From Bacilli bacterium (lineage in GTDB: Bacteria; Bacillota_I; Bacilli_A; ML615J-28; CAG-698): a DNA stretch of 27,065 bases. The number at the start of each line of letters is the position of its first letter. Position 1 is the stretch's first letter. Location of the stretch: contig JAEDHQ010000018.1 of assembly GCA_016296945.1 (NCBI GenBank), positions 1 to 27,065 of the forward strand, read 5' to 3'. Positions 1 to 7,062 of the stretch are shown here, one piece after another. A program made the position numbers and the translations under genes. Under the pieces are notes generated by a model, which was given only the letters and a program-made list of their open reading frames with translations, did no database searches and had not been told where the DNA came from.

Positions 1-40
1 ATAGAAAAAATATAAAGTAGAGCAAAAGCACCCTACTTTA
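1..40 (-). terminator. Terminator after the GNAT gene
   Basis: TAAAGTAG (13-20) and CTACTTTA (33-40) form an 8-bp stem. On the minus strand it is followed by a T-rich run at 1-12. The stem overlaps the stop codon of the acetyltransferase gene and would end the leftward reductase/ABC-transporter transcript. Confidence 0.7.
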
Positions 41-479
41 ATTTATAATGTTTTCCCATTACTTTTAGATTACTAGCCTCATACATTTGAAATTTATGAT
101 AAAAATGCATATGATGTTCATCATTCATAGACAATAATTCAATATGTTCTATTCCAAACTCTAAAACTCTTCTTTCAAGTTCATTTAATAAAGCATAACC
201 ATATCCTTTATTCTGAAATTCTTTAAATATTACAATTTCTTCTAAGTAATAGCATTTTAGATCATCATATTCTTTAAAGTATCCAATCGCAAAACCACAT
301 ATTTTTCCATTATCATCTTTTTGAAGTAAAGAATAGGAATCTTCAATTGTTACTATTTGGTGAATTCTTTTATAAGCTTTATCAATTGTCCAACAGCCAC
401 CTTCATAATTATTATAATAATCAAGATATAATAAAGCTATTTCTTTTACATCATTCTCTTTTATTATCGTATAAGTCAT
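33..479 (-). CDS. GNAT-family N-acetyltransferase
   Basis: A 148-residue protein of the size of a single GNAT domain. It should transfer an acetyl group from acetyl-CoA to an amine; the substrate cannot be told. The acetyl-CoA loop is seen near residues 89-98 (QNKGYGYALL, the Q/R-x-x-G-x-G/A motif) after the beta-4 strand with LEEIVIF. The C-terminal part has the usual aromatic helix (HHMHFYHKF). ATG 479 is preceded by GGTGAT at good spacing. It lies 28 bp after the ABC ATPase gene on the same strand, so it is probably the last gene of that operon, with a terminator overlapping its stop. A link to the transporter or the reductase is not evident from the sequence. Confidence 0.85.
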   Translation of the reverse strand: MTYTIIKENDVKEIALLYLDYYNNYEGGCWTIDKAYKRIHQIVTIEDSYSLLQKDDNGKICGFAIGYFKEYDDLKCYYLEEIVIFKEFQNKGYGYALLNELERRVLEFGIEHIELLSMNDEHHMHFYHKFQMYEASNLKVMGKHYKLK

Positions 480-507
480 TTTTTATCACCACATAATCAT
501 AAGAATT

Positions 508-1254
508 TTATTCTTCATAAATTATCGTATCATCAAATTGATACTTTTTTAAATTAAAAACTTTCTCAATAACTTTATTATTGATGCAGTCATTGACTGA
601 ACCTACAAAAGAAACTTCACCATTATCTAAAACAACTAATTCATCAACATACTTTATTATCTTATTAATATTATGCATCACAATTACAATTGTTTTATTT
701 TCTAATTTATTAAGTTCTTTCAAAGTTTTCAAGATTAAATTTTCAAAATTTATATCCATAAATGATGTTGGTTCATCTAAAATCAATAAATCAGCATCTT
801 GGATTATTTGCATTGCAAAATAAATTAATTGCCTTTGACCTCCTGATAACTCATCAAGATACTTATCTAATAATGGTTCAATTTGAAATCTTTCAATAGT
901 TTTATTAATAATCTCTTTATCTTCTTCTCCTAATCTCTCATTTAAGCCCGTATATGGACTTCTCCCCATCTTTAAAATCTCTGATGTTAAAATATGAGGA
1001 TATTTAAGTAGTTGTGGTAAATAAGAAATTTTTTTTGCTAAGTCTTTAAGATTATATTCTTTAATCAATTTGTCTTTAAAATAGATTTTTCCACTATATG
1101 AATAAACTCCATTAATGCATCTAATCAATGATGTCTTCGAACTTGCATTTTTACCAATTATTCCTGTTATTTTATTTTCCTTAATATTTAAATTGATATT
1201 TTTAAGAATTTCTTTATTATTAAGTTTTAATGACAAATCATCAATTTTCAACAT
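508..1254 (-). CDS. FecE/BtuD-like ABC transporter ATP-binding protein
   Basis: A 248-residue ATPase of the iron-siderophore/heme/cobalamin importer class, energising the FecCD-type permease encoded just upstream. The signature LSGGQRQ (about residue 137), Walker B with LLILDEPTSFMD, and the switch His (IVMHN) are all present. The Walker A loop is unusual: residues 34-41 read GKNASSKT, so the glycine before the catalytic lysine is Ser (consensus GxxxxGK[ST]) and the earlier glycine is Ala. That may weaken ATP binding. Start ATG 1254 has AAGGAGGAG upstream. The gene overlaps the permease end by 14 bp, so the two are translationally coupled. The substrate is unknown; the gene next to the reductase suggests iron, heme or a corrinoid (inference). 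Confidence 0.9.
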   Translation of the reverse strand: MLKIDDLSLKLNNKEILKNINLNIKENKITGIIGKNASSKTSLIRCINGVYSYSGKIYFKDKLIKEYNLKDLAKKISYLPQLLKYPHILTSEILKMGRSPYTGLNERLGEEDKEIINKTIERFQIEPLLDKYLDELSGGQRQLIYFAMQIIQDADLLILDEPTSFMDINFENLILKTLKELNKLENKTIVIVMHNINKIIKYVDELVVLDNGEVSFVGSVNDCINNKVIEKVFNLKKYQFDDTIIYEE

Positions 1255-2233
1255 AACATCTCCTCCTTAATAATAAAGATAGAAAGAATGGTCCGCCAAT
1301 AAATGCCATAACAATCCCAACAGGAATTTCTGTTGGATAAAATAAACATCTTCCAATAGTATCAGCAATTAACATAATGATTGCTCCAATCAAAATAGAA
1401 CAAACAAGATTTTGCTTTAAATTCCCTTTGATTATTTTTCTTGTAATATGGGGAACAATTAGTCCGACAAAGCCTAATAATCCTGCAAAACTCACAACTG
1501 CTGCAGCTAAACATGAAGCACAAGCCATCGCTATGATTTTTATTTTTTTAGAATTCACACCTAAACTTCTAGCTAATTCATCTCCCAAACTCAAGATTTC
1601 TATCTTCGAAGTAAAAAGATAAACGATTATTAAAGCAAGGACAATTAATATAAATGGTAACCATAAAACATTAAAAGTAACTCCATTTAATCCACCAATT
1701 GAAAAATACTTATAAGAACTTAACACATTATTATCTAATAACGTTATTAGGGAAATAATTCCATTAAATAATGTTGTAATCGCCATCCCAGCTAAAATTA
1801 TTGTTACCTTTGAATTATTAATTTTATTAGTAATAAAAATAATTAATAAAGTAGTCAAAAAAGCCCCTAAAAAAGCTACAAGAGGATTAAGATAATACAA
1901 TGTTGGAAATAAAAACATCATCAAAATTGTAAATAATCCAGCTCCACTATTTACTCCTATTATATTAGGACTAGCTAAACCATTATCAGTAATGCTTTGA
2001 ATTAATAATCCTGATACAGCTAATCCAATTCCCGAAATAATTGCAGCTACAACTCTTGGTAATCTTACATTTCTCATAATAATTGCTTGAGGTGTATTAT
2101 CAAAAGAAAACAAACCTTTAAAACAATCTATGATAGTCATCTTACTACTTCCACATAATAAGGAAACAATAATTGTAATCATTAAAATAACAACTAGAAT
2201 AATAATTTTATGACGAAAACTACTTTTTTTCAT
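1241..2233 (-). CDS. FecCD-family ABC transporter permease
   Basis: About 330 residues with roughly nine to ten hydrophobic membrane segments, the normal size for FecC/FecD/BtuC permeases that pass iron-siderophores, heme or cobalamin. Family landmarks are the early SGLLIQSITDNGLASP block with IGVNSGAG, and the coupling region FAGLLGFVGLIVPHITR near residue 255, which contacts the ATPase. I place the start at ATG 2233 (MKKSSFRHK), though an ATG nine bases further up (2242) is also in frame. The start lies inside the end of the binding-protein gene and its stop overlaps the ATPase start, so this is a tightly packed operon. Only one permease gene is present, implying a homodimer. Confidence 0.9.
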   Translation of the reverse strand: MKKSSFRHKIIILVVILMITIIVSLLCGSSKMTIIDCFKGLFSFDNTPQAIIMRNVRLPRVVAAIISGIGLAVSGLLIQSITDNGLASPNIIGVNSGAGLFTILMMFLFPTLYYLNPLVAFLGAFLTTLLIIFITNKINNSKVTIILAGMAITTLFNGIISLITLLDNNVLSSYKYFSIGGLNGVTFNVLWLPFILIVLALIIVYLFTSKIEILSLGDELARSLGVNSKKIKIIAMACASCLAAAVVSFAGLLGFVGLIVPHITRKIIKGNLKQNLVCSILIGAIIMLIADTIGRCLFYPTEIPVGIVMAFIGGPFFLSLLLRRRCYVEN

Positions 2234-3144
2234 ATAGCACATCCACTAAAAACTGATAAGCACTATCCCACCGATTATTTGGTTTATATTGAAATAAATC
2301 TTTCTCTAAAAAATAATAGTGATTATTTTTTATTGCTTTTAAAGAACTGTAAACATCATTAGAAAATAAATCCTCAATAAATCTTTTTCCTGCTTCTTCA
2401 TTTCCCATGATCGAAATAAAAATAAAATCAGGCTCATTTAGTATGATTTCTTCAACACTTAATCCATCTAGTAAAATTGGAGCCGCATCAGCAATATTAT
2501 ATGCTCCTAACTCATCGAGCATTTTACACACGAAGTTTGACTCTTTATTCTTTGCTTTGCATGATGACATTGAAGAACCAGAGCGAATAAATAATATCTT
2601 TATATCACAATGTTTATAAATACTATCTTTAATGTTATGGATATTATTTTCAATTTGAACACCATATTTTTCATAATTATCTTTTGCACCAGTAATATCA
2701 GTTAGTATATTTAAAACACATAAATAATCTTCAAAAGATTCTACTCTAAATAATGCACTAGGAATTCCTAGTTGATTCAATTGTTTACAAGTCTTTGCTT
2801 GCTCTGAAATATCTAAAGAACCAATAACAAAATCTGGATTTGATGCAATCAGTATTTCATTATTGATTGTCTTCCCTGCCCCATCATCAACTAGGATTAC
2901 ATTTTCACCAACTAATCCGCGTTCAACGCTTTCCTTAACTGTTATATTTGTTTTACCTCCTGCTAAAATATATTTCTACAAATGAGGAAAACAACACAGC
3001 AACATTTTTTGGTTTCTCTTTTAGCATTATTTCAGTATTGCTACTATCAATGAATTTATAATAGATATTTGCATCATTTGGAGTTTGGCAACCTAATATC
3101 ATTGTTACTATAAATATCAACAATAACAATAAATATTTTTTCAT
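2220..3144 (-). pseudogene. Frameshifted FecB/BtuF-like substrate-binding lipoprotein
   Basis: This would be the extracellular ligand-binding lipoprotein of the adjacent importer. The first frame (3144 to 2953) starts with a signal peptide and lipobox (ILGC, Cys at residue 19), then stops at FSRR. Dropping one T from a run of four (AAAA at 2965-2968 on the plus strand) restores an open frame that reads LAGGKTNITV and continues without stops to 2220, giving about 307 residues, the usual family length. The C-terminal part has typical type III binding-protein features: VGENVILVDDGAGKT-like and DGLSVEEIILNEPDFIFI segments. One base is thus extra; this is either true inactivation or a homopolymer sequencing error. 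Its start follows the reductase stop by one base. Confidence 0.85.
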
Positions 3145-3145
3145 T

Positions 3146-4072
3146 TTATCTACCTAAAATTTCATTCTTTCTTGCTAGTAAATCATTATTAAACAATTGT
3201 TTTTCAACGTTTTCGAAGCCAATTCTCTTAATTGTATCATTGAATCTTTCTCCTTTAATTCCTTGTTCTTTATATAAAAGTATACTCTTTTCAATAATAC
3301 TTAAAACCTCTTCTTTCGTTGTAAATAATTTACTTAATGGTTTACCACGTTCACCGATTTTACCCCATCGTCCACCAATATAAATTCGATAACCATTTTC
3401 TTGTAATTCAACTGCTTTAAATGGACATCTCTTTATACACAATCCACAGTTATTACATTTTTCATAATCAAATATCACTTCATTATTTTCTGTTTTTACT
3501 GCTTTCATAAAACAAGTATTAGCAACATTACATACTTTACATTTTTTACATAATTCTTTATTTAAAATAGGTTTACATTGCCCGATTATTCCTAAATCAT
3601 TTAAATCTGGTTTAACACAGTTATTTGGACATCCGCCGACTGCTATCTTAAATTTATGTGGCAAGGCAACATTATGATATCCTTTATAAAATAATTCATG
3701 AATTTCTTCTGATAATCCATAAGTATCAATTAAACCATATTGACAAGTAGTTCCTTTACAACTTACAACTGGTCTTACTTTAGCACCAGTTCCCCCAGTT
3801 TCTAATCCTTTTTCATTTAAAAATTGAATAATCTTATCAATATTATTAAAAGGCACTTTTTGAATTTCTAAAGTTAATCTTGTTGTCATAGCTATTTCAC
3901 CATTACCGAATAGTTTTGCTGCATCAGTTATAGCATCCATTTCTGCAGCGGTAATTTTTCCATTACGTGTAATTACACGACAATGAAAACAATCTTCAGT
4001 TGTTTTATCTCTTAAAAAACCTAATCCTTTTACTCTAGCGATTTCTTCATTAGTTATTTTGTTTGTTATCAT
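3146..4072 (-). CDS. Sulfite/nitrite reductase-like siroheme and 4Fe-4S protein (AsrC-like)
   Basis: A 308-residue protein with the two halves of a sulfite/nitrite reductase core (residues about 15-165), a two-cluster ferredoxin insert (about 170-220) and a return to the reductase fold. The siroheme-4Fe-4S ligands are C105/C110 (CKGTTC) and C148/C152 (GGCPNNC). Ferredoxin cysteines are C175, C178, C181 and C187, then C206, C209, C212 and C216. This resembles the AsrC type of anaerobic reductase, which acts in the cytosol on sulfite or a similar oxyanion. AsrA/AsrB partners and siroheme genes are absent from the window, so the electron donor is unknown. ATG 4072 follows AAGGAG. It is the first gene of a run ending with an ABC importer, perhaps supplying iron or a tetrapyrrole (inference). 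Confidence 0.85.
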   Translation of the reverse strand: MITNKITNEEIARVKGLGFLRDKTTEDCFHCRVITRNGKITAAEMDAITDAAKLFGNGEIAMTTRLTLEIQKVPFNNIDKIIQFLNEKGLETGGTGAKVRPVVSCKGTTCQYGLIDTYGLSEEIHELFYKGYHNVALPHKFKIAVGGCPNNCVKPDLNDLGIIGQCKPILNKELCKKCKVCNVANTCFMKAVKTENNEVIFDYEKCNNCGLCIKRCPFKAVELQENGYRIYIGGRWGKIGERGKPLSKLFTTKEEVLSIIEKSILLYKEQGIKGERFNDTIKRIGFENVEKQLFNNDLLARKNEILGR

Positions 4073-4103
4073 AATATTATCTCCTTGTCTTCTATTATTT
4101 CAA

Positions 4104-4141
4104 ATAATAACATTTATAGATAGTTTTATCAATATCTATCT
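4104..4141 (-). promoter_or_regulatory. Promoter with palindromic operator candidate for the reductase operon
   Basis: Minus-strand -35 TTGATA (4127-4132) and -10 TATTAT (4104-4109) are separated by exactly 17 bp, with a TG one base before the -10. A perfect inverted repeat, ATAGATA-N10-TATCTAT (4116-4122 and 4133-4139), covers the -35 and half of the spacer, where a repressor would block RNA polymerase. The promoter call rests on the sequence; the regulator is unknown. Confidence 0.6.
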
Positions 4142-4224
4142 AATAATATTTATTTGAATTTAAATATTATGAAAATCACGTTAATTATATCAAAATACAT
4201 ATAGCTTTTATATTAAATAAACAT

Positions 4225-4253
4225 TTCTTAAAAAATCAAATTATTTGTATAAT
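4225..4253 (+). promoter_or_regulatory. Likely promoter of the alcohol dehydrogenase gene
   Basis: A perfect TATAAT lies at 4248-4253, with a weak -35 (TTCTTA, 4225-4230) 17 bp upstream. It would give a leader of about 27 bases ending in AAAGGAGG (4271-4278) and ATG 4287. The remaining 4142-4224 stretch between the divergent promoters is AT-rich with no feature I can name. Confidence 0.55.
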
Positions 4254-4286
4254 ATATTTGTAATAAGAAAAAAGGAGGATTTTATT

Positions 4287-5501
4287 ATGAGATTTACATT
4301 ACCACGTGATTTGTATCATGGAAAAGGTTCTTTAGAAAACTTAAAGAACTTAAAAGGAAGCCGTGCTGTTGTTTGTGTTGGTGGCGGTAGTATGAAAAAA
4401 TTCGGTTTCTTAGATAGAGCAATCGCTTATCTAAAAGAAGCAGGTATGGAAGTTATGGTTATTGACGGAATTGAACCAGATCCATCTGTAGAAACAGTTA
4501 TGGCTGGTGCTGCAAAAATGCAAGAATTTCAACCTGATTGGATTGTTGCTATGGGTGGTGGTTCACCAATAGATGCAGCTAAAGCAATGTGGATAAAATA
4601 TGAATATCCAGAAACTACTTTCGAACAAATGTGCGTAGTATTTGGTTTGCCACATTTACGTACTAAAGCTCATTTTTGTGCAATTCCATCTACTTCTGGT
4701 ACAGCTACCGAAGTTACTGCTTTCTCAGTAATCACAGATTATTCTAAAGGAATTAAATATCCATTAGCAGACTTTGAAATAACTCCAGATGTAGCTATTG
4801 TAGATCCTGAAATTGCAGAAACAATGCCTAAAAAACTATGTGCACATACAGGAATGGATGCATTAACTCATGCAGTTGAAGCTTATGTTTCTACATGTAA
4901 TTGTAACTATACAGATCCACTAGCGTTACATGCTATTAAAATGATTCAATCATCTTTGGTTAAATCATATAATGGTTGTGCTCAAGCACGTGCTGATATG
5001 CATGATGCACAATGCATGGCTGGTATGGCATTTTCTAACGCTTTATTAGGTATCGTTCACTCTATGGCTCATAAAACAGGTGCAGCATTTGAAAAATATG
5101 GTGCTCACATTATTCATGGTGCTGCAAATGCTATGTATTTACCAAAAGTTATCGCATTTAATGCAAAAAATGAAGAAGCTGCTAAAAGATATGCAGACAT
5201 CGCTGATTTCATTAAATTAGGCGGCGACACTGTTTTAGAAAAAGTTCAATTATTAATCAAATTTGTAAGAGAATTAAATGAGCAATTAAATATTCCTCAA
5301 TGCATTAAAAACTATGGTCTAGATGCGTTACCATGTGAAAAAGGATTTGTTCCTGAAGAAGTATTTTTAGAAAAATTACCAGAAATTGCTAAGAATGCAA
5401 TTGCTGATGCTTGTACTGGTTCTAATCCAAGAATTCCTTCTCAAGAAGAAATGGAAAAATTATTGAAGTGCTGCTACTATGATTTAGAAGTTGATTTCTA
5501 A
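4287..5501 (+). CDS. Iron-containing alcohol dehydrogenase
   Basis: A 404-residue group III (Fe-type) alcohol dehydrogenase, probably cytosolic and NAD(P)H-linked, reducing an aldehyde to an alcohol to dispose of fermentation electrons. The N-terminal nucleotide-binding part has GGGSPIDAAKA (residues 90-100). The C-terminal metal domain shows candidate ligands D191 and H195 (DALTH), H258 (HSMAH) and H277 (HGAANA), matching the D/H/H/H set of the FucO family. The spacing between the last two His is about five residues longer than in FucO, a form seen in other clostridial homologues. I chose ATG 4287, preceded by AAAGGAGG, over an in-frame codon at 4245 that overlaps the promoter. Codons are more regular and the gene visibly less AT-rich than its neighbours, suggesting high expression. 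It stands alone between its own promoter and a terminator. Confidence 0.93.
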   Translation: MRFTLPRDLYHGKGSLENLKNLKGSRAVVCVGGGSMKKFGFLDRAIAYLKEAGMEVMVIDGIEPDPSVETVMAGAAKMQEFQPDWIVAMGGGSPIDAAKAMWIKYEYPETTFEQMCVVFGLPHLRTKAHFCAIPSTSGTATEVTAFSVITDYSKGIKYPLADFEITPDVAIVDPEIAETMPKKLCAHTGMDALTHAVEAYVSTCNCNYTDPLALHAIKMIQSSLVKSYNGCAQARADMHDAQCMAGMAFSNALLGIVHSMAHKTGAAFEKYGAHIIHGAANAMYLPKVIAFNAKNEEAAKRYADIADFIKLGGDTVLEKVQLLIKFVRELNEQLNIPQCIKNYGLDALPCEKGFVPEEVFLEKLPEIAKNAIADACTGSNPRIPSQEEMEKLLKCCYYDLEVDF

Positions 5502-5524
5502 AAATAACACAAAAATAGAATAAT

Positions 5525-5573
5525 AAAGTCTTGACTAAACAAACTAGATTTGTTTTTATCAAGACTTTTTTTT
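5525..5573 (+). terminator. Terminator after the alcohol dehydrogenase gene
   Basis: AAAGTCTTGA (5525-5534) pairs with TCAAGACTTT (5559-5568), with an inner AAACAAA/TTTGTTT pairing, and runs straight into eight T. A strong rho-independent terminator. Confidence 0.9.
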
Positions 5574-5606
5574 CGCTTTATAAAAATTTTTACTTAAAAC
5601 AATAAC

Positions 5607-5657
5607 TGTCAAAAATTCGACTGATTATCAATATAGTATTTGACAGCGTATTTTTTA
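5607..5657. terminator. Inverted repeat, possible bidirectional terminator
   Basis: CTGTCAAA (5607-5614) and TTTGACAG (5639-5646) form a perfect 8-bp stem with a 24-base loop. A T run (5650-5656) follows on the plus strand and a T-rich stretch on the minus strand. It lies between the ADH terminator and the end of the minus-strand unknown gene, so it most likely ends that leftward transcript. The loop is long, so the call is modest. Confidence 0.4.
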
Positions 5658-5684
5658 TTGAATATTACCACATCTATTACTATT

Positions 5685-6262
5685 CTACTCAACATTCTTA
5701 TAAGTGAAGGTTTGTTTAATATTATTTACTTTATCGATAATTCTATCTCCACTATCTAAATCTATTGTATTATTGAATGAACAATCTTGTGTATTTATAC
5801 AAAGCATATTCATTGTTCCTTTAAAATAACTATGGTTTATTGATGAAGCAACTGATAGACTATTAATTTCTAACATATCTTCTACTTCATAAAAACCATT
5901 CATTATGATGTTTCCATTTAACATAATCTCTATATCAGGATTAATTATAGTATCATTAATATATCCTTTTAATAAACCATCATTATTGATAAATAATCAC
6001 TACAATTACTATCATAAACAAATAAATTATCAAAATCTTTGTAAAATGATATACTTTTTATAAATTCATATTCTAACTCATTACCTAATGATTCAAATGA
6101 ATTGCGTAAAGGAATTACTTTAAATCCCGTATAATGATTAAACCAATTTGTTACATTTTGCTTATCAAATGAAGAGTTATCTAATGTAATATAATTAATA
6201 AAGTTTTCTAATGTTTTCTTATAAAGGTCTTTAATAAAACTATAAATATAATTAATAAGCAA
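5685..6262 (-). pseudogene. Frameshifted gene of unknown function
   Basis: Two adjacent frames read as one protein of about 192 residues if one T is restored to a run of three (AAA at 5991-5993 on the plus strand): the first frame ends in NCSDYLSIMMVY and the second continues INNDGLLKGYINDTIINP into MLNGNIIMNG and on to 5685. The total length becomes a multiple of three. I do not recognise a family. The N-terminal 25 residues are aromatic and helical (INYIYSFIKDLYKK); the rest looks mixed, with many Asn and Asp and no obvious motif. The first possible start is a TTG at 6262 with no visible ribosome-binding site, just 18 bases after the P-II gene stop, so the 5' end may be damaged too. It is probably a dying passenger at the end of the DUF1538/P-II operon. 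Confidence 0.55.
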
Positions 6263-6279
6263 AGTAATTGTAAAATGCT

Positions 6280-6591
6280 TTATTTAGTTTCAATCCCAAT
6301 TACATCATCTACCGGTAAAGAAAAGACAATTCCTTGGGCTACAGTATTAGTGCCAACCGCATTATATAAACCTCGCATAATTGCATCTTTATCTTTAGAT
6401 GGTACTAAAATCAAAACAATTTCTTTTTCTGGTTGAATAGTGATATTAAAAAACTTTTCAGCTTCTTTTGAAACAGTTCCTCTCCCATGAATTACAGTTC
6501 CACCTTTAGCGCCAAATTGTTTAGCGGCATTCATTGCCTCTTCGGAAAAACCATTATTAACAATACAAAAAATACTTACAAATTCATTCAT
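6280..6591 (-). CDS. P-II-like signalling protein
   Basis: A 103-residue protein of the P-II superfamily (trimeric ferredoxin-like fold binding adenine nucleotides and a small effector). It has the compact P-II length and the features FCIVNNGFSEEAMNAAKQFGAKGGTVIHGRGT (residues about 8-40 in pieces), then IVLILVP and a C-terminal VFSLPVDDVIG strand. The GRGT element stands where classical P-II proteins carry the start of the T-loop; no uridylylation Tyr is obvious. ATG 6591 follows AAGGAG at good spacing. It is the third gene after the DUF1538 membrane protein and a second P-II-like gene, so it probably binds that membrane protein as GlnK binds AmtB (inference). Confidence 0.8.
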   Translation of the reverse strand: MNEFVSIFCIVNNGFSEEAMNAAKQFGAKGGTVIHGRGTVSKEAEKFFNITIQPEKEIVLILVPSKDKDAIMRGLYNAVGTNTVAQGIVFSLPVDDVIGIETK

Positions 6592-6601
6592 AAATATCTC
6601 C

Positions 6602-7048
6602 TTACTTTCCTATTCGATTATTACTTAGAAATTGGTATATAGAGACACCAATTACACTATTTAATGGAATTGTATAGGCAATTCCAGTACCATTTTTTAC
6701 TTTTTCAAATTTTTCTTTTAATGTTTCCAAAACATCTTTTGTCTTGGCTTCATTAATAACTGAAAAGATTACTGCTTTATCAGTTTCCGTTTGCCCTAAC
6801 CCCAGCATATCTAACATTGAAGATGTTGCTGTTCCTTTTCCATAAATAACCATTTGGAAATTTACATCAAACTGTTCAATTGTATCTAAATATAAAATAG
6901 CACGACTACGGTTAATAATAGTAACTAAAAGCTTTAATTTTTTTACATCTTGACTTATTATTTTTTTACTTCCATCTAAAGACTTATTTTTAACTCTTTT
7001 TTTCTTCAAAGAAACTACTTTATTTTCATCATTTTTATTATTAAGCAT
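6602..7048 (-). CDS. P-II-like protein with basic N-terminal extension
   Basis: A 148-residue protein whose last ~105 residues form a second P-II-like domain: LVTIINRSRAILYLDTI, then VIYGKGTATSSMLDMLGLG where the sister protein has HGRGT, then AVIFSVI and a final AYTIPLNSVIGVSI strand. The first ~40 residues are an extension rich in Lys (KKKRVKNK), which could bind nucleic acid, lipid head groups or the membrane partner; the sister lacks it. ATG 7048 has an ideal AGGAGG. The gene starts 14 bp after the DUF1538 stop and ends 10 bp before the next P-II gene, so the three are co-transcribed. Two unlike P-II subunits suggest a heteromer or two signals (inference). Confidence 0.75.
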   Translation of the reverse strand: MLNNKNDENKVVSLKKKRVKNKSLDGSKKIISQDVKKLKLLVTIINRSRAILYLDTIEQFDVNFQMVIYGKGTATSSMLDMLGLGQTETDKAVIFSVINEAKTKDVLETLKEKFEKVKNGTGIAYTIPLNSVIGVSIYQFLSNNRIGK

Positions 7049-7062
7049 ATATTGTAAACCTC

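Noticed and set aside
4245..4286. Upstream start for the alcohol dehydrogenase.
   Set aside because: It overlaps the -10 box and lacks a ribosome-binding site; ATG 4287 has an ideal AAAGGAGG and matches the family N-terminus.
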